Below the pieces are notes generated by a model, which had not been told where the DNA came from, ran no database searches, and saw nothing but the letters and a program-made list of their open reading frames with translations. Below are positions 1 through 9,886 of a stretch of 64,000 nucleotides of DNA, in pieces (positions within the stretch are counted from its first letter, which is position 1; each line of letters opens with the position of its first letter). The position numbers were made by a program, and so were the translations under genes. Source of the stretch: Chalara sp. BL73 (taxonomy: Eukaryota > Ascomycota > Leotiomycetes > Helotiales); contig CAKJVC010000030.1 of NCBI GenBank assembly GCA_918026815.1, positions 930,001-994,000 on the forward strand, in the 5' to 3' direction.

Positions 1-324
1 GGGGGGTGGAACAAAATTCCCTCCTGGATTTGTGGCTTCTTCCTCTTTCTCTAGGTCTTCAGAGGTGAAGGTAAGACTTACAAAACCAAGAACTTCTTTA
101 GAGGAGGTATCCGAGATCTTAATGATACGGGTATGTGGATCAGCGAGTTTGGATGTAATGCGAAGAGTGAAGTAGGATATCAATGGTGCCGGGTCTGGCC
201 AGTCGTGGAAGAAGAAAACGCAAATGGGTTCAGGAAGATAGCATAGAGCGGAGATGATGCCGAGCGAGGGAATGTCTGCTTCTGTTGCATCCTCAATCAT
301 GAAAGAGGAGTTAAGGGTACCCAT
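1..324 (-). CDS. GNAT-family N-acetyltransferase, 3' part cut off by window edge
   Basis: Reading the minus strand from the ATG at 324 gives 108 codons open to the window edge. The N-terminus has the usual fungal GNAT pattern: a short lead, then an IEDATEADIPSLGIISALCY segment (the first strand-helix of the fold), then an IIKISDTSSKEVLGFVSLTF stretch matching the central beta strands that precede the acetyl-CoA site. GNAT enzymes move an acetyl group from acetyl-CoA to an amine; the substrate cannot be told. The acetyl-CoA loop (Q/RxxGxG/A) lies beyond the window, so activity cannot be judged. The second in-frame Met at codon 9 is an alternative start. Confidence 0.7.
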   Translation of the reverse strand, partial: MGTLNSSFMIEDATEADIPSLGIISALCYLPEPICVFFFHDWPDPAPLISYFTLRITSKLADPHTRIIKISDTSSKEVLGFVSLTFTSEDLEKEEEATNPGGNFVPPP

Positions 325-1332
325 TGCTTTGGATTTAGAGATTGACGGCAAAGGAGGCAATATTTCGTGCAAGCGACGGCCGAGACGCGCTTTTACACCT
401 CTTTTATCACAATCGTTGAGGCATTATAAAGAAGAAAGTGACAAAGGGCATGTGACTCCAGGCAACACTATGGTGGGACAACGTCCCGTCTTACGAAAAG
501 AACTATGACTCGCTTGGCATGCCATGCAGCCAATCACGATGTGAAGCTAATAGAAGTAAAATCTTAACGTGTGAGCTGCCATGAGTTTGTATACGGAGAT
601 CACTCGATATCATTTGTAGATTCTCATCTTACAACCGCATTTATTTCGCCTTAAAGAGAGATCCCAATTTTGGTGAAGAAGAAAGTCGTTTCGTGCCTGC
701 CAAACGAAAATATCAGCAAGTGTCGCAGCACTTCACCACCCAGCTGAAAGGCTGCCTCTTCATACTTGCACAATATGCCTAGGACGAGGTAGGAAAACAA
801 ACTATGACAATACCTTAAGAAAGACCAATCCTTGAAATCCGCTCTTTCGAATCACTGAAGCAAAACAACGCTATGTCAAAATTTCAAGAGAAATAAGGAC
901 GATAAGGTAAGGAGTTAGCAACTCTGTGAAAACCATCTTAGTATCGGTATATGCCTAATTCACCGTTGACCCCCTCTATTGCTTTAAGGAAGCTATAGTA
1001 ACCCCAAGATCGCGCAATTTTTGTATTCGTATCTTATAAGGCAAAGAATCTTAGTTGGCGATAATGGAAGTCTCTTTAAAGGCAATGTTGATTAGTTTCG
1101 TCTTCTCGCATTTTAATACATTGTTTGTTAATTTGTCTTTGAGTGACGTGAATGGTAAATGGCCTTTCATTAGATCGTCAAATATCAAGCAGAGCAGTCG
1201 TTCCCCATGATGTGAGATCAAAATCCCGATAACGGCGCAAGCAGTGTCATTGAATTTGCTCCCACTACATCAGTTTGCTATTAGCTGTCTCTGTAAGTCT
1301 TCATACTAGTTGCTTTCTAGCAGGGGTTTCTT
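325..1332. other. Non-coding stretch, nothing recognised
   Basis: Lies upstream of the minus-strand GNAT gene and should hold its promoter. AT-rich, with short chance open frames only. No family signal was seen on either strand. Confidence 0.5.
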
Positions 1333-2066
1333 GTGTTAAATACACCTTCGTCAGTCACCAAAAAACAAGGAGAGCCATTGCACGGCTTAGAACCATCCTT
1401 CGCCTCCACAGAATTGGACTATGGTGGTGTTGCTGCTACAAAATTCGAGGTCGAGCATCTTCTGCATGTTGTTGACGATATTCCATTTCGTACATGGATA
1501 GCATGCTTTGTGGGTATCTGCGAGCGATTTGTTGGTATGGTGCTGATGCCCCCTTGCTTGAGTGGCCACCATTCGAGTAAAATTTATGATATGCACAACT
1601 GATGGCTGTTCCGGAAAATTATTTACAACGTGCTTCTGGAGGATTGATTCCTGGTGCGCTCGGACTTGGTCAACCCAGAGCCTCTAATGTTATTAGCGGA
1701 TTGGTGATCTCGTCCTATATTACACCAGTTCCAGTTGCAGTCAGAGTAGGTAATGCGATTGGCTGCTACAGGATAATATTCTGGTCAGCTGTGTAAAGCC
1801 AGACATCAATGCCAATAAGTACGTCTTTAAGGCTAACTTGTGGTAGTATAGAAGCTACCGGAAAATCTGTACTCTTCGGCACATCACTGCCTGGGGCGCT
1901 TCATGCTGCTACTGGCTTAACAGGCGTGATGTTACAACGCCTATTTTTGATAACATTTTGGCCGCCTAGCAAACAAACAAGACTCAAACATGCTGGCGTA
2001 ACCAACTATAGGGCTGAGGGCATTGGAGGGTTTGTCGCCGATTGTACTCCATTACTGGAACGATAG
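1333..2066 (+). pseudogene. Relic of a PTR2/POT-type proton-dependent oligopeptide transporter
   Basis: Three consecutive open pieces in shifting frames (about 1333-1602, 1602-1796, 1809-2066) line up in order with the N-terminal third of fungal PTR2 transporters. They match the pre-TM1 segment (VDDIPFRTWIACFVGICERF), the loop containing GALGLGQPRAS, and the TM4-like LFGTSLPGALHAATGL. Stops and frame changes separate the pieces, and the remaining eight or so membrane helices cannot be found downstream. I infer a decayed fragment, not a spliced gene, because no good splice signals join the pieces. PTR2 proteins import di- and tripeptides at the plasma membrane. Confidence 0.55.
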
Positions 2067-2973
2067 ATTAGGTTCTGCATCACGTATCTGATGGTTGCTG
2101 TGTCATGTGATTAAAACTCTTGCCAATCCTGCCAATCCTGCCAATCCTCGTGAGCAAGAGGAGTTTTGGTACGTCCTCTCTAATCTATGACCTAGCGGGA
2201 TATGCCCGATAGCTATACTGATAGCAAGGGTGTAGTAAGGACGAAACTGACAACGAACATGCCCGCCCAAACATTGGGCTTAAACGACAGCCTGCACAAC
2301 TTTGCAAAGCTGGAAGCAATTAGATGTCTTTTGTTTGTGATCCCATACAGATGGGATCTTATAATAGGAAATACATACCCGCAGAGAAATAGTTGATGCA
2401 CTAATTCCATGACACTAGTTAGTTGAAATGACTTTTATTTCGAGCTGTTCGACCAGGCCACAGGCACATGTTCATTGCCACCTAATCTCCAAGTGGGAAG
2501 ACGAAATATCCGTGGCAGAAGCTGTTCATAGGCGCCCCTCTACAGGCTCTCATAACTGGTTGTAATGCGAATCAGAGGCAGGTAATTTGCTTATGTTAGA
2601 CTCAAATGAGACGAGTCAAGACTAACTGACTCGAGCCTTGGCACAGATTGAGGTCCACCCTGGCTGTTGACCACCCTAGGGGATGCACAGGAAGATGCAC
2701 CACCAAAATTATTAGCAAGGGGTCATGGGGATCTCCATATTTTGCTGGAGAAAGCTCAATGAACGCGGGAAGTTCCTTGGCGTAGTCTGGAGAAGCATTG
2801 TGGCTGTTTGGGTGGGGTAAAAGCTGTCGCTGACCATGTGTGAACGGACTTTCAAAAGGATCTTCTGCCCCGCGGTATGAGAGAGCCTTTTATGAGGTAA
2901 CCCGTATTCTAAAAGAGATCGCGAGATAATCTGTATAGTCTTGTTACATAGGCCAAAAGCAACTTGTTACACT
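2067..2973. other. Non-coding stretch with a short triple direct repeat
   Basis: Between the PTR2 relic and the bZIP gene. At 2121-2147 the 9-mer TGCCAATCC occurs three times head to tail, flanked by CTCTTGC and GCAAGAG that could pair. No further transporter segments were recognised. The last few hundred bases presumably carry the bZIP promoter. Confidence 0.4.
2121..2147. repeat. Three tandem copies of a 9-bp unit
   Basis: TGCCAATCC is repeated exactly three times without spacers. It is short and isolated, so it is likely replication slippage and not a functional array. Confidence 0.8.
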
Positions 2974-3009
2974 ATGAGGGATAAACGCCAACTTCGTCCT
3001 CCTCTGACC

Positions 3010-4829
3010 ATGCCGGCATCCAGCACCGCTGCCGCGGCTCCGAAACGGACTCGGAAGCTGAATGTGCGGAATACTGATGATGAAAAGCAACGTGAAAGAA
3101 AACGCGCATTGGACCGCAAAGCTCAGCGAGCATCAAGAGAAAAGACGCGGTCCCATATTGCTCACTTGGAGAAAATGGTGCAAATCCTGAGTGACAAGAA
3201 TGGGAATGCTGGAATAATCGAATTGATGGATGAAATGACACAGCTTCATGCCGAGATTGACCGGCTGAGGAAGATCATTGATAGTATAAAGTCTGTTCTT
3301 GGAACTGATATATTTGAGCCAACTGTGCCTCCAGTACCTTATAGGTAACCATTGGCCCCAGTTTCAAACATTTAACACGGCCTTAACTCCACACAGACAA
3401 GCATCTCAGTCTCCGGATAATGAGCGGAATAACTCCCCCAGAAGTCCAAATGCCAATGAAATCAAGTTCACTAAAGCCAATCCTCCTCAAGAGCATTATC
3501 ACACCCCGCAGGCTCTAGTCGAGGATCGCCGAAGGGAAGGAAACTCGATCAATGGAGAGATGAATGATGACATAAATGTTGATATGGAAGACTTAGAAGA
3601 GAGGGCCACCACTGTAGAGGAGGTAGGTGAAGGCCAGCCTAGAAGTCCTCAGGATACCGATTCCAACAGTAGCAATAGGGATGCTATCGACTGGAGTACA
3701 GGAAACGAGGAGGATGTCATCATCGGGAATAGATGGAGTGAACAAGAGAGTAAGGTATATGAGCATACGCCCTTTTGGAATCTTCCTAACCCGTTACGGA
3801 CGGCGATGCCAGAGCCGCCGGCTCCCGACTTCATACCATGCAAGATATGGCAGACGGCAAATTCCATATATGGAAGTATTTTTTTTTATCCCAGGGAAAG
3901 AATACTGTTAGCAAATAATGTTGATCCTGGATCGCTGTTCAAAGCGATTAAAGAAGGCTGGGGGTCTCTTTCACTGAAGGAGAGGTCAAATCCCGTCCTT
4001 CAAATTCTGAAAGACGTGGAACAAAATTTATTCTGGGATCTTGATCCAGTCACGAAAGTAGCGACATTGTACAAAAGCATGCTATTACTTAAGGTAGGTC
4101 GACCGGATGGTCCTTGTTCCCAGAGGAAATCTAATCAGCATACAGTACTACTTCAACACCGAGAGCAAAAACTTGGAGAAGATGCCTTTGTGGCAGAGAC
4201 CTGCGTAAGTGTGACGAATATTATACTGAATGCCACTATTAACTCCTATAGTCACACACACAAAACCCGCCGTCATCCCATCACAATTGACTTCTTCCCC
4301 TGGCCATCGCTTCGTGACCGGCTGGTAAGTGCACTTCTCGAAATTCACCCATATGGTCCCCTTAATCCTTTCGTTGTTTCAACTCCCTTTCAATTCGTCA
4401 ATCTCAGCCTTTCTTAGTTCGCATCATTTCACTAAGGATTCGAGTTAACACCTTCTTTCCAAGATTCGGCATCATAACTACTACTTCGCTACATCAGAAT
4501 TCAGCGTCGCCTACCGGCAGCACTTCAAATTCAGCTGGCCCTTCAGATTCGAAGACACCTACCGCTACGACCCTCCTTCTGCAGACCGGCCTGGCACATA
4601 TCGCATCTCACCACTCTTCGAGCGCTACTACCGAGAAGAGCGGTGCTGGGCATTGGAAGAAGTTTTCTTCCAGAGATACCCCGAGTTTATCGGGGAGATG
4701 AGCGTGCACCGTGCCGCGGAAACGGAGGAGGTGGATGTGTCCTTTGACCTGGGGGCAGGGAGTGGGATGGAGGGCTCTTGGAGTTTTGCGGATGCAATGG
4801 AGATGTTTAATGACTATCCGCCGACCTAA
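3010..4829 (+). CDS. bZIP transcription factor with DUF3425 C-terminal domain
   Basis: Five exons: 3010-3344, 3397-4093, 4146-4204, 4252-4324 and 4464-4829. The junctions keep frame and give 509 residues; an upstream in-frame ATG at 2974 would add 12. Near residues 30-60 lies a basic region (ERKRALDRKAQRASREKTR) followed by heptad leucines, the degenerate fungal bZIP type. An acidic, Ser-rich linker follows. The C-terminal half matches DUF3425: TPFWNLP, then NLEKMPLWQRP, then HPITIDFFPWPSLRDRL, then the closing FKFSWPF block. The third and fourth exons are small and were found only because the family motifs cross them. Expected to bind DNA as a dimer in the nucleus; many relatives regulate secondary metabolism or stress, but no target is evident here. 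Confidence 0.85.
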
Positions 4830-5134
4830 TGTTCACGCTCTGAGGATTAGCGTCTCGTCTGAAATAGAGCGGCATTTGGCGATTTGATAGAGCGTGCTTA
4901 CGTTGTCGGGGTCGTGCATAGGGTTTAGTGCTTATCTTTGATGAGGCACGAGCAACATCATGACATGGGACATATAAGCAAACCAGTTCCAGATATACCT
5001 TGTATACTTTTAAAAAACTCATGCTCTACTATTAGCGAAGCAAAATTACCCCAGAAACATCTCAAGGCAAAATATTTCTACTTCTCATGTTCATTCGCTT
5101 CCCGATACCGTAAGCCTACTAACAAAGGCAGCGC
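4830..5134. other. Convergent 3' intergenic region
   Basis: Separates the 3' ends of the plus-strand bZIP gene and the minus-strand aldehyde dehydrogenase. It should contain both 3' UTRs. No other feature was seen. Confidence 0.5.
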
Positions 5135-6852
5135 TTATTTCTTTTTCAAATAAAGCGTCTGTATGTTGCAGAAAGCTTTCAACCCACTAATACCCCACTC
5201 ACTTCCAATCCCGCTCTCCTTGTGCCCACCAAAGGCAAACTTTGGATCGAGCTCCAGATGCGCATTCACCCAGACATTGCCGGCATCCAAGCGCTCCGCA
5301 ATACGCGCCGCCTCATCCAGATCAGAACTCCAAACACTCGCGCCAAGACCCATCAGGGTATCGTTCGCCCTCTCAATGACGTCCTCCTCGTCAGACCACG
5401 GCTGGATGGGGAGGATTGGTCCGAAAGGCTCCTCGACCCAGAGCTTGGAGGTCGAAGCCGGGTTGTCAATGATGGTGGGCGTGATGAAATAACCTCCGGA
5501 ATCGGGAACCTTGCCGCCGAGGGCGACTTTCTGACCTTGCTTCTCGATGTCGTCGAAGAACGTCTGGACGCGTTCGTATTGCATGCTGTTCTGGATCGGG
5601 CCCAGGAAGACACCCTCCTCGGTTCCATCGCCGACCTTCAGGCCCTTGGCGAACGCCACCATTGCGTCCCTGAATTCATTGTAGATGCTCTCGTGGATGT
5701 ATATTCTCTTTAGCGCTAGGCAGATCTGTCCGGAGTTGAGGAAGGCGAATGTTGCGATTAAGGGAGCGACGGATGCAATGTCGACGCTCTTGCAAATAAT
5801 GGCCGGGTCTTTGCCACCAAGTTCGAGGGTGACGCGTTTGAGGGTTTTGCTTGCTGATTCCATTACCTTCTTTCCTGTCGCGGTCGAGCCGGTGAAGGAG
5901 ATTTTGTCAATGCCTGGGTGGGCCGTGAGCCACGGACCAAGGTTATCATCTCCTGACAGCACTTGAATGACTCCTGGTGGAAAGAACTTTTGAGCCAGCT
6001 CGACGAGTTTCTGACGGATAGGTTAGTGGCGAAACTTGTGAGGCTAGATATTGGAGGAAAAGTTGGAACACCGTAGTCCCCGTGCGATATTCTGCTTGGT
6101 GATTTACTTACGATATCACAGTATGGTGTGAACGGACTACAGTGGTTAGTTGTGACATCTAGTATAATGGTAAGGCCAGACTTACGACGGCTTGATAATA
6201 ATTGTGTTACCAGTTACCAAAGCTGGGGCTATCTTTCCAATTGCTAATATCATATTAGCAACTAAGCATTGAGGATGGGAACAAGCAGCTAACCTAGTTG
6301 AATGGGATAGTTCCACGGAACAATACCAGCTACAACTCCTAATGGTGTATAGCGAGTGATAACCTTTCGCTCATCGGTTTCCTCCTCAGTTACGTCCGGA
6401 AGCTCCAGGTTAGCAGTCGTATCCAACCAATAACTGGCGGAATCAACTTCTGATTGAGCCATGGCCAGCTATATTCATATCAGCTACACATTTACAAGCC
6501 GGGCCCTGTCAAGCTAGCTACATACAGGCTTTCCCTGTTCCTTGGTCAAGAGTTGAGCAAACTCCTCACGGTGTTGTTTCAAAGCGGCCGAGAACCCAAG
6601 AATACTTTTCTTCCGCTCTTCTTTGGCCGTCCGTGACCAGGTCTTGAAAGCTGCCTTTGCGGCCTTGACGGCATCATCCACATCTTTTTCCGTGGAGACG
6701 GGAACGGGAGCGTTGGCTTTCTTATTTGCGGGGTTGATTCCTGTGCGTGTTTTCTCGGTATCTACAAGCTTTCCATTGATAACGTTTTGGAAAGTATCAA
6801 AAGGTATCTTTCCAGAGCCATTGGCAACATTTTCTGTTGCCGAGGGTGCCAT
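5135..6852 (-). CDS. NAD(P)+-dependent aldehyde dehydrogenase
   Basis: Five exons on the minus strand: 6526-6852, 6294-6468, 6186-6243, 6112-6136 (only 25 nt) and 5135-6010. They join to 486 residues, a normal ALDH length. The signatures appear in order: VPWNYPIQ (cofactor-binding turn), ITFTGS-like KISFTGSTATGKK (Rossmann G motif), LELGGKDP carrying the general-base Glu, NSGQICLA carrying the catalytic Cys, EEPFGPILPI, and a closing GGHKESGIG block. Oxidises an aldehyde to the carboxylic acid in the cytosol; the substrate is not readable from sequence. Neighbours are unrelated. Start chosen at the ATG at 6852, which opens the conserved N-terminal region. Confidence 0.92.
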
Positions 6853-7865
6853 GTTGATATACTGTTCTCTCTATATGACTTTTTCCCCTTTGATTGCTTG
6901 TACCTTGCGGTTGCGAACTGGAATTGAGATATTTGTGTGCAAGAAATGCGACCGAGGGTTATGCAAAAGGAGATCAAATAATGAATGGCTGCTTTCTTTA
7001 TAGCTGGCCAGACTACCCTAGCGTACAAACATGGCTTTACAAAGCCCCGCACCATGTTGCTTCATCGTTACGGGAAGAAGTTTCAATAAGGCTGGGCAAC
7101 CACAACTACCTAGCTCGAGTCAAAGACCACGACTCAAGATTCTACCAATCATCGCATCGCAGCCGATAGGCAAAGAGGGTACTGGGTGGAGGAAGACGCC
7201 ACTCTCGGTTTGTCGGTTTCTCTGAAGAATCTCTTTAGTCGAACTTTGGGAAGGTTACACCAGTGCACGACCGGTAAGGACTCCTGGGCCGATAAGGCTT
7301 CCGGATTCATTATCTCCTAAGCCCAGTACTGTAAGTCCTAATTCAGTCCAGTTTCTCAATTTATTACTGATTTATACCTGTCCTGTGGCATAAATATCCA
7401 TCGTACGGAGGAGATCGGGACCGGATGAGATCCTTTTTTCTGGCCTTGGCTGCCGGTCTCCACCAGCCGGCTGAGGCTTTGGAGTTTGACATGCGGGGTA
7501 CAACACTTTCTCAGCGGCAAGTGGAATCTCTCAAGGGTACTTGAAACGGCACTTGTGATGTTCACAAATTTTCAATGAAAAAAATGAAGTTGGCATATAT
7601 TACAAAGCAACCTTAGGGACAATATCATGATCCGAAGGCTTAAAGTCGGTAGATGGAACACCTCAATGTCGAATCACGTGACTCAACATCGTAGCTAGAG
7701 CGAGACGCTATGGTGTATCTTGGTACATCAATGATCAAATAATTCCAAAAAGGATATTTCCTTTTAAAAAAAGAATAAGATTGGAGAGTCCTGACATATA
7801 AATTGATAAACAAGTGCTTGAGTTCCGCTCACATTGCATGAAGATTAACAAAGCTAGACGATCGG
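6853..7865. other. Non-coding stretch, nothing recognised
   Basis: Holds the presumed promoter of the aldehyde dehydrogenase. The small open frames inside it, on both strands, show no family resemblance. Confidence 0.45.
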
Positions 7866-8500
7866 AGATTTCTCAAACGCTAAGCCGTTGATCAGGGTCA
7901 TATACAAGGATCAAGCCAAGTAAATCGAATATGGTATCAAGTCCGTTAACTGAAATCTCGTCATCCCGAGCTTCAATATCCAAATATCGAGTACCCTCCT
8001 TATTATCTCTGATCCGCACCTTTTGTAGCTCAGTCGCGGAGTCATTCACGTCAAGAGTATCTGGGAACGGTTTAGTGCACTGACGAAATATCTGAGCGGG
8101 CGGCCTTCCAAGCACTTTCATCATCCGATTCCAGAATCTTATCGGCTGGATCGTCTTTCACGCCAAATAGATTCATGCTAGACAGGATCAGAAATATGGC
8201 GCAACCCAAATATCAGTACTTGAGTAATCGGTAAGCCAGAAAGAAAATGGGGTGTCTAGTTTGGCCCAACGGAGTCTTGAATGTACGTTGAGCCACGTAT
8301 ACGTACAGCCTCCTCCAAATCAACTACTTTGATGTTTCCTGGGAAGGTCGATTTAATTGAGCTCTCTGTAGTGGCCGGGCGAAATAAGTAGGAAGCGGTA
8401 CCTTCATTTGTCACAATCCGTGAATGATGCCATGCCGACTGAGTAGGATCCAAAAGTCTCATGTTCACAAGTGGCAGCACGAATGCCGTCCACAAAATCT
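7866..8500 (-). pseudogene. Relic of a fungal Ser/Thr protein kinase (SRPK-like C-lobe)
   Basis: On the minus strand, pieces of a kinase C-lobe occur in the right order but in different frames. First comes an IKVVDLEEA segment resembling the DFG-region strand, then SDIW followed out of frame by CAIFLILSSMNLFG (helix F and after), then MMKVLGRPPAQIF, and finally DLLGLILVYDPDQRLSV, the usual helix H/I end ahead of the last Arg. A TGA stop follows directly where relatives continue. The catalytic loop (HRD) and glycine loop are absent, so this cannot be an active kinase. Frames shift between about 8130 and 8250. Confidence 0.5.
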
Positions 8501-8520
8501 AGAAGGTCTTTCAAACTAAC

Positions 8521-9166
8521 TCATCCCGTCCTAAACTTCATCTTTCCCTTCTCCTCATCACCACGACTAACCGCGGTCCTCAACTTCCTCAACAGCGCAT
8601 GTATCAGCCCCGCGCACCCCAGTAAATGCGGCATCACAATCCCCGCCAACTCATGAGGCGGCAGATCCAAATAAAGCCCAAAGAAAGCGAACGCTGCAAG
8701 ACATCCCCCCATCACAAGCCGTGCCGTGAGGGCCGAGGACGCTTGGCTCCTTAGAGAGCCTCTTTTACGCATTTGGCCCACGAACGTGGTGAGCATTGTA
8801 ATGGTAACTAGGAGGAGCACGCTGACGATGAAGACAATCAAGAGGTAGAAATCGAAATGGGATATCGAGATAGGTCGGGGGATGGCGTTTGCAATCTTCA
8901 CATACAAGTCAGCTTTATAAAAAAAAATTATAGCCTTTTTTTTTCTTTGTAGAAAAAAGGAATCTAAGGGCGTCTCCACATGCCCTCTTCATAAATGCAC
9001 TCGGATTCATCGTATCATTAATCCAAAAAACCGACTGCCCTAGCGCCAGCGCTGTGACCGCAAGAGTCGTTTGCGTGGAGTGATACATGGCATCAGGTGG
9101 ATCCATGGTGCAAACCCAATGTAAGCGACAGTCGGTGCATAGCTCCACATCCGGTTTGTTGGCCAT
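8521..9166 (-). CDS. Small uncharacterised membrane protein (2 exons)
   Basis: Best model: exon 1 8980-9166 and exon 2 8521-8912, joined by a 67-nt intron with GTGGAG donor and AAAG acceptor, giving 192 residues. The N-terminus has a CTDCRLHWVC cysteine cluster. Hydrophobic segments follow: one around the TTLAVTALALGQSVFWIND block, a strong one (FYLLIVFIVSVLLLVTITML), and two more in the C-terminal part (LVMGGCLAAFAFFGLYL and IVMPHLLGCAGLIHALL). The C-terminus is basic. I do not recognise the family. The unusual donor makes the junction uncertain, but the second frame has no better way to connect. Probably an intracellular or plasma membrane protein. Confidence 0.5.
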
Positions 9167-9886
9167 GAAACACTCTCTGCAGAGGCCTTTGTCGGTATCT
9201 ATTTCGCTTCAGCGATAGCTAAAGAAAAAAGGGAAAATCTCACTGTTAAAAGCTCCCGCTCCTATCATAACACTGAGCCCCTCAATTCCCCTCCCGAGGC
9301 TGTAGAGACCATTGACCATTCGTAAAAAAAGACCCATCGTGAGGGTTCTGATGGTGAGATAAGGATCGAGGGATTAAGTCTATGACCGATGATGGTGGTT
9401 TGGTCATCAGAGGCGAGCTTCTTATACTGGAGAAGCTATGTCTACCCAGGCTGAGTGAGGATCCTCTGTCATGGTATGAACCCAAACTGAGGTTGGTGTA
9501 AGGCACAGCCAAGACTTTTGAAACCGCGTCTTAATTTGGAAAAAACGTAATCTATTCAATAATAACAGCGCAATTTATTTTATTCTATTTCTACCTTTTT
9601 TTTACTTACGATTGAATGAATGAATGAATATATAAAAGAAGTAATCAAAATGTCATGCACCAAAGTGTGAATTTATCACTCCCTACAGAGTACGTACACT
9701 TGGTCAGGACACGTAATGGACCTATTCCTGTGTAATCCCTCTGCCTGTCAGCATGACATGCTGTGCTGTGTAATTCGAAGCCTTGTTATCCTTTTTGAAA
9801 ACACCTACAATATTTTCAATTCATCGCTTCGCAAACCGTACATTTCTCTAGATAAATCAACCTGAGAGTCGAAGCATAAGTCTGCA
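9167..9886. other. Non-coding stretch between divergent genes
   Basis: Lies between the minus-strand membrane protein and the plus-strand CVNH-HET gene, so both promoters should be here. It contains a short GAAT microsatellite at 9613-9628 in an AT-rich block. A 76-codon minus frame at 9282-9512 has no recognisable feature. Confidence 0.45.

Noticed and set aside
2121..2147. CRISPR-like array
   Set aside because: Three 9-bp units without spacers in a eukaryotic genome; simple tandem repeat.
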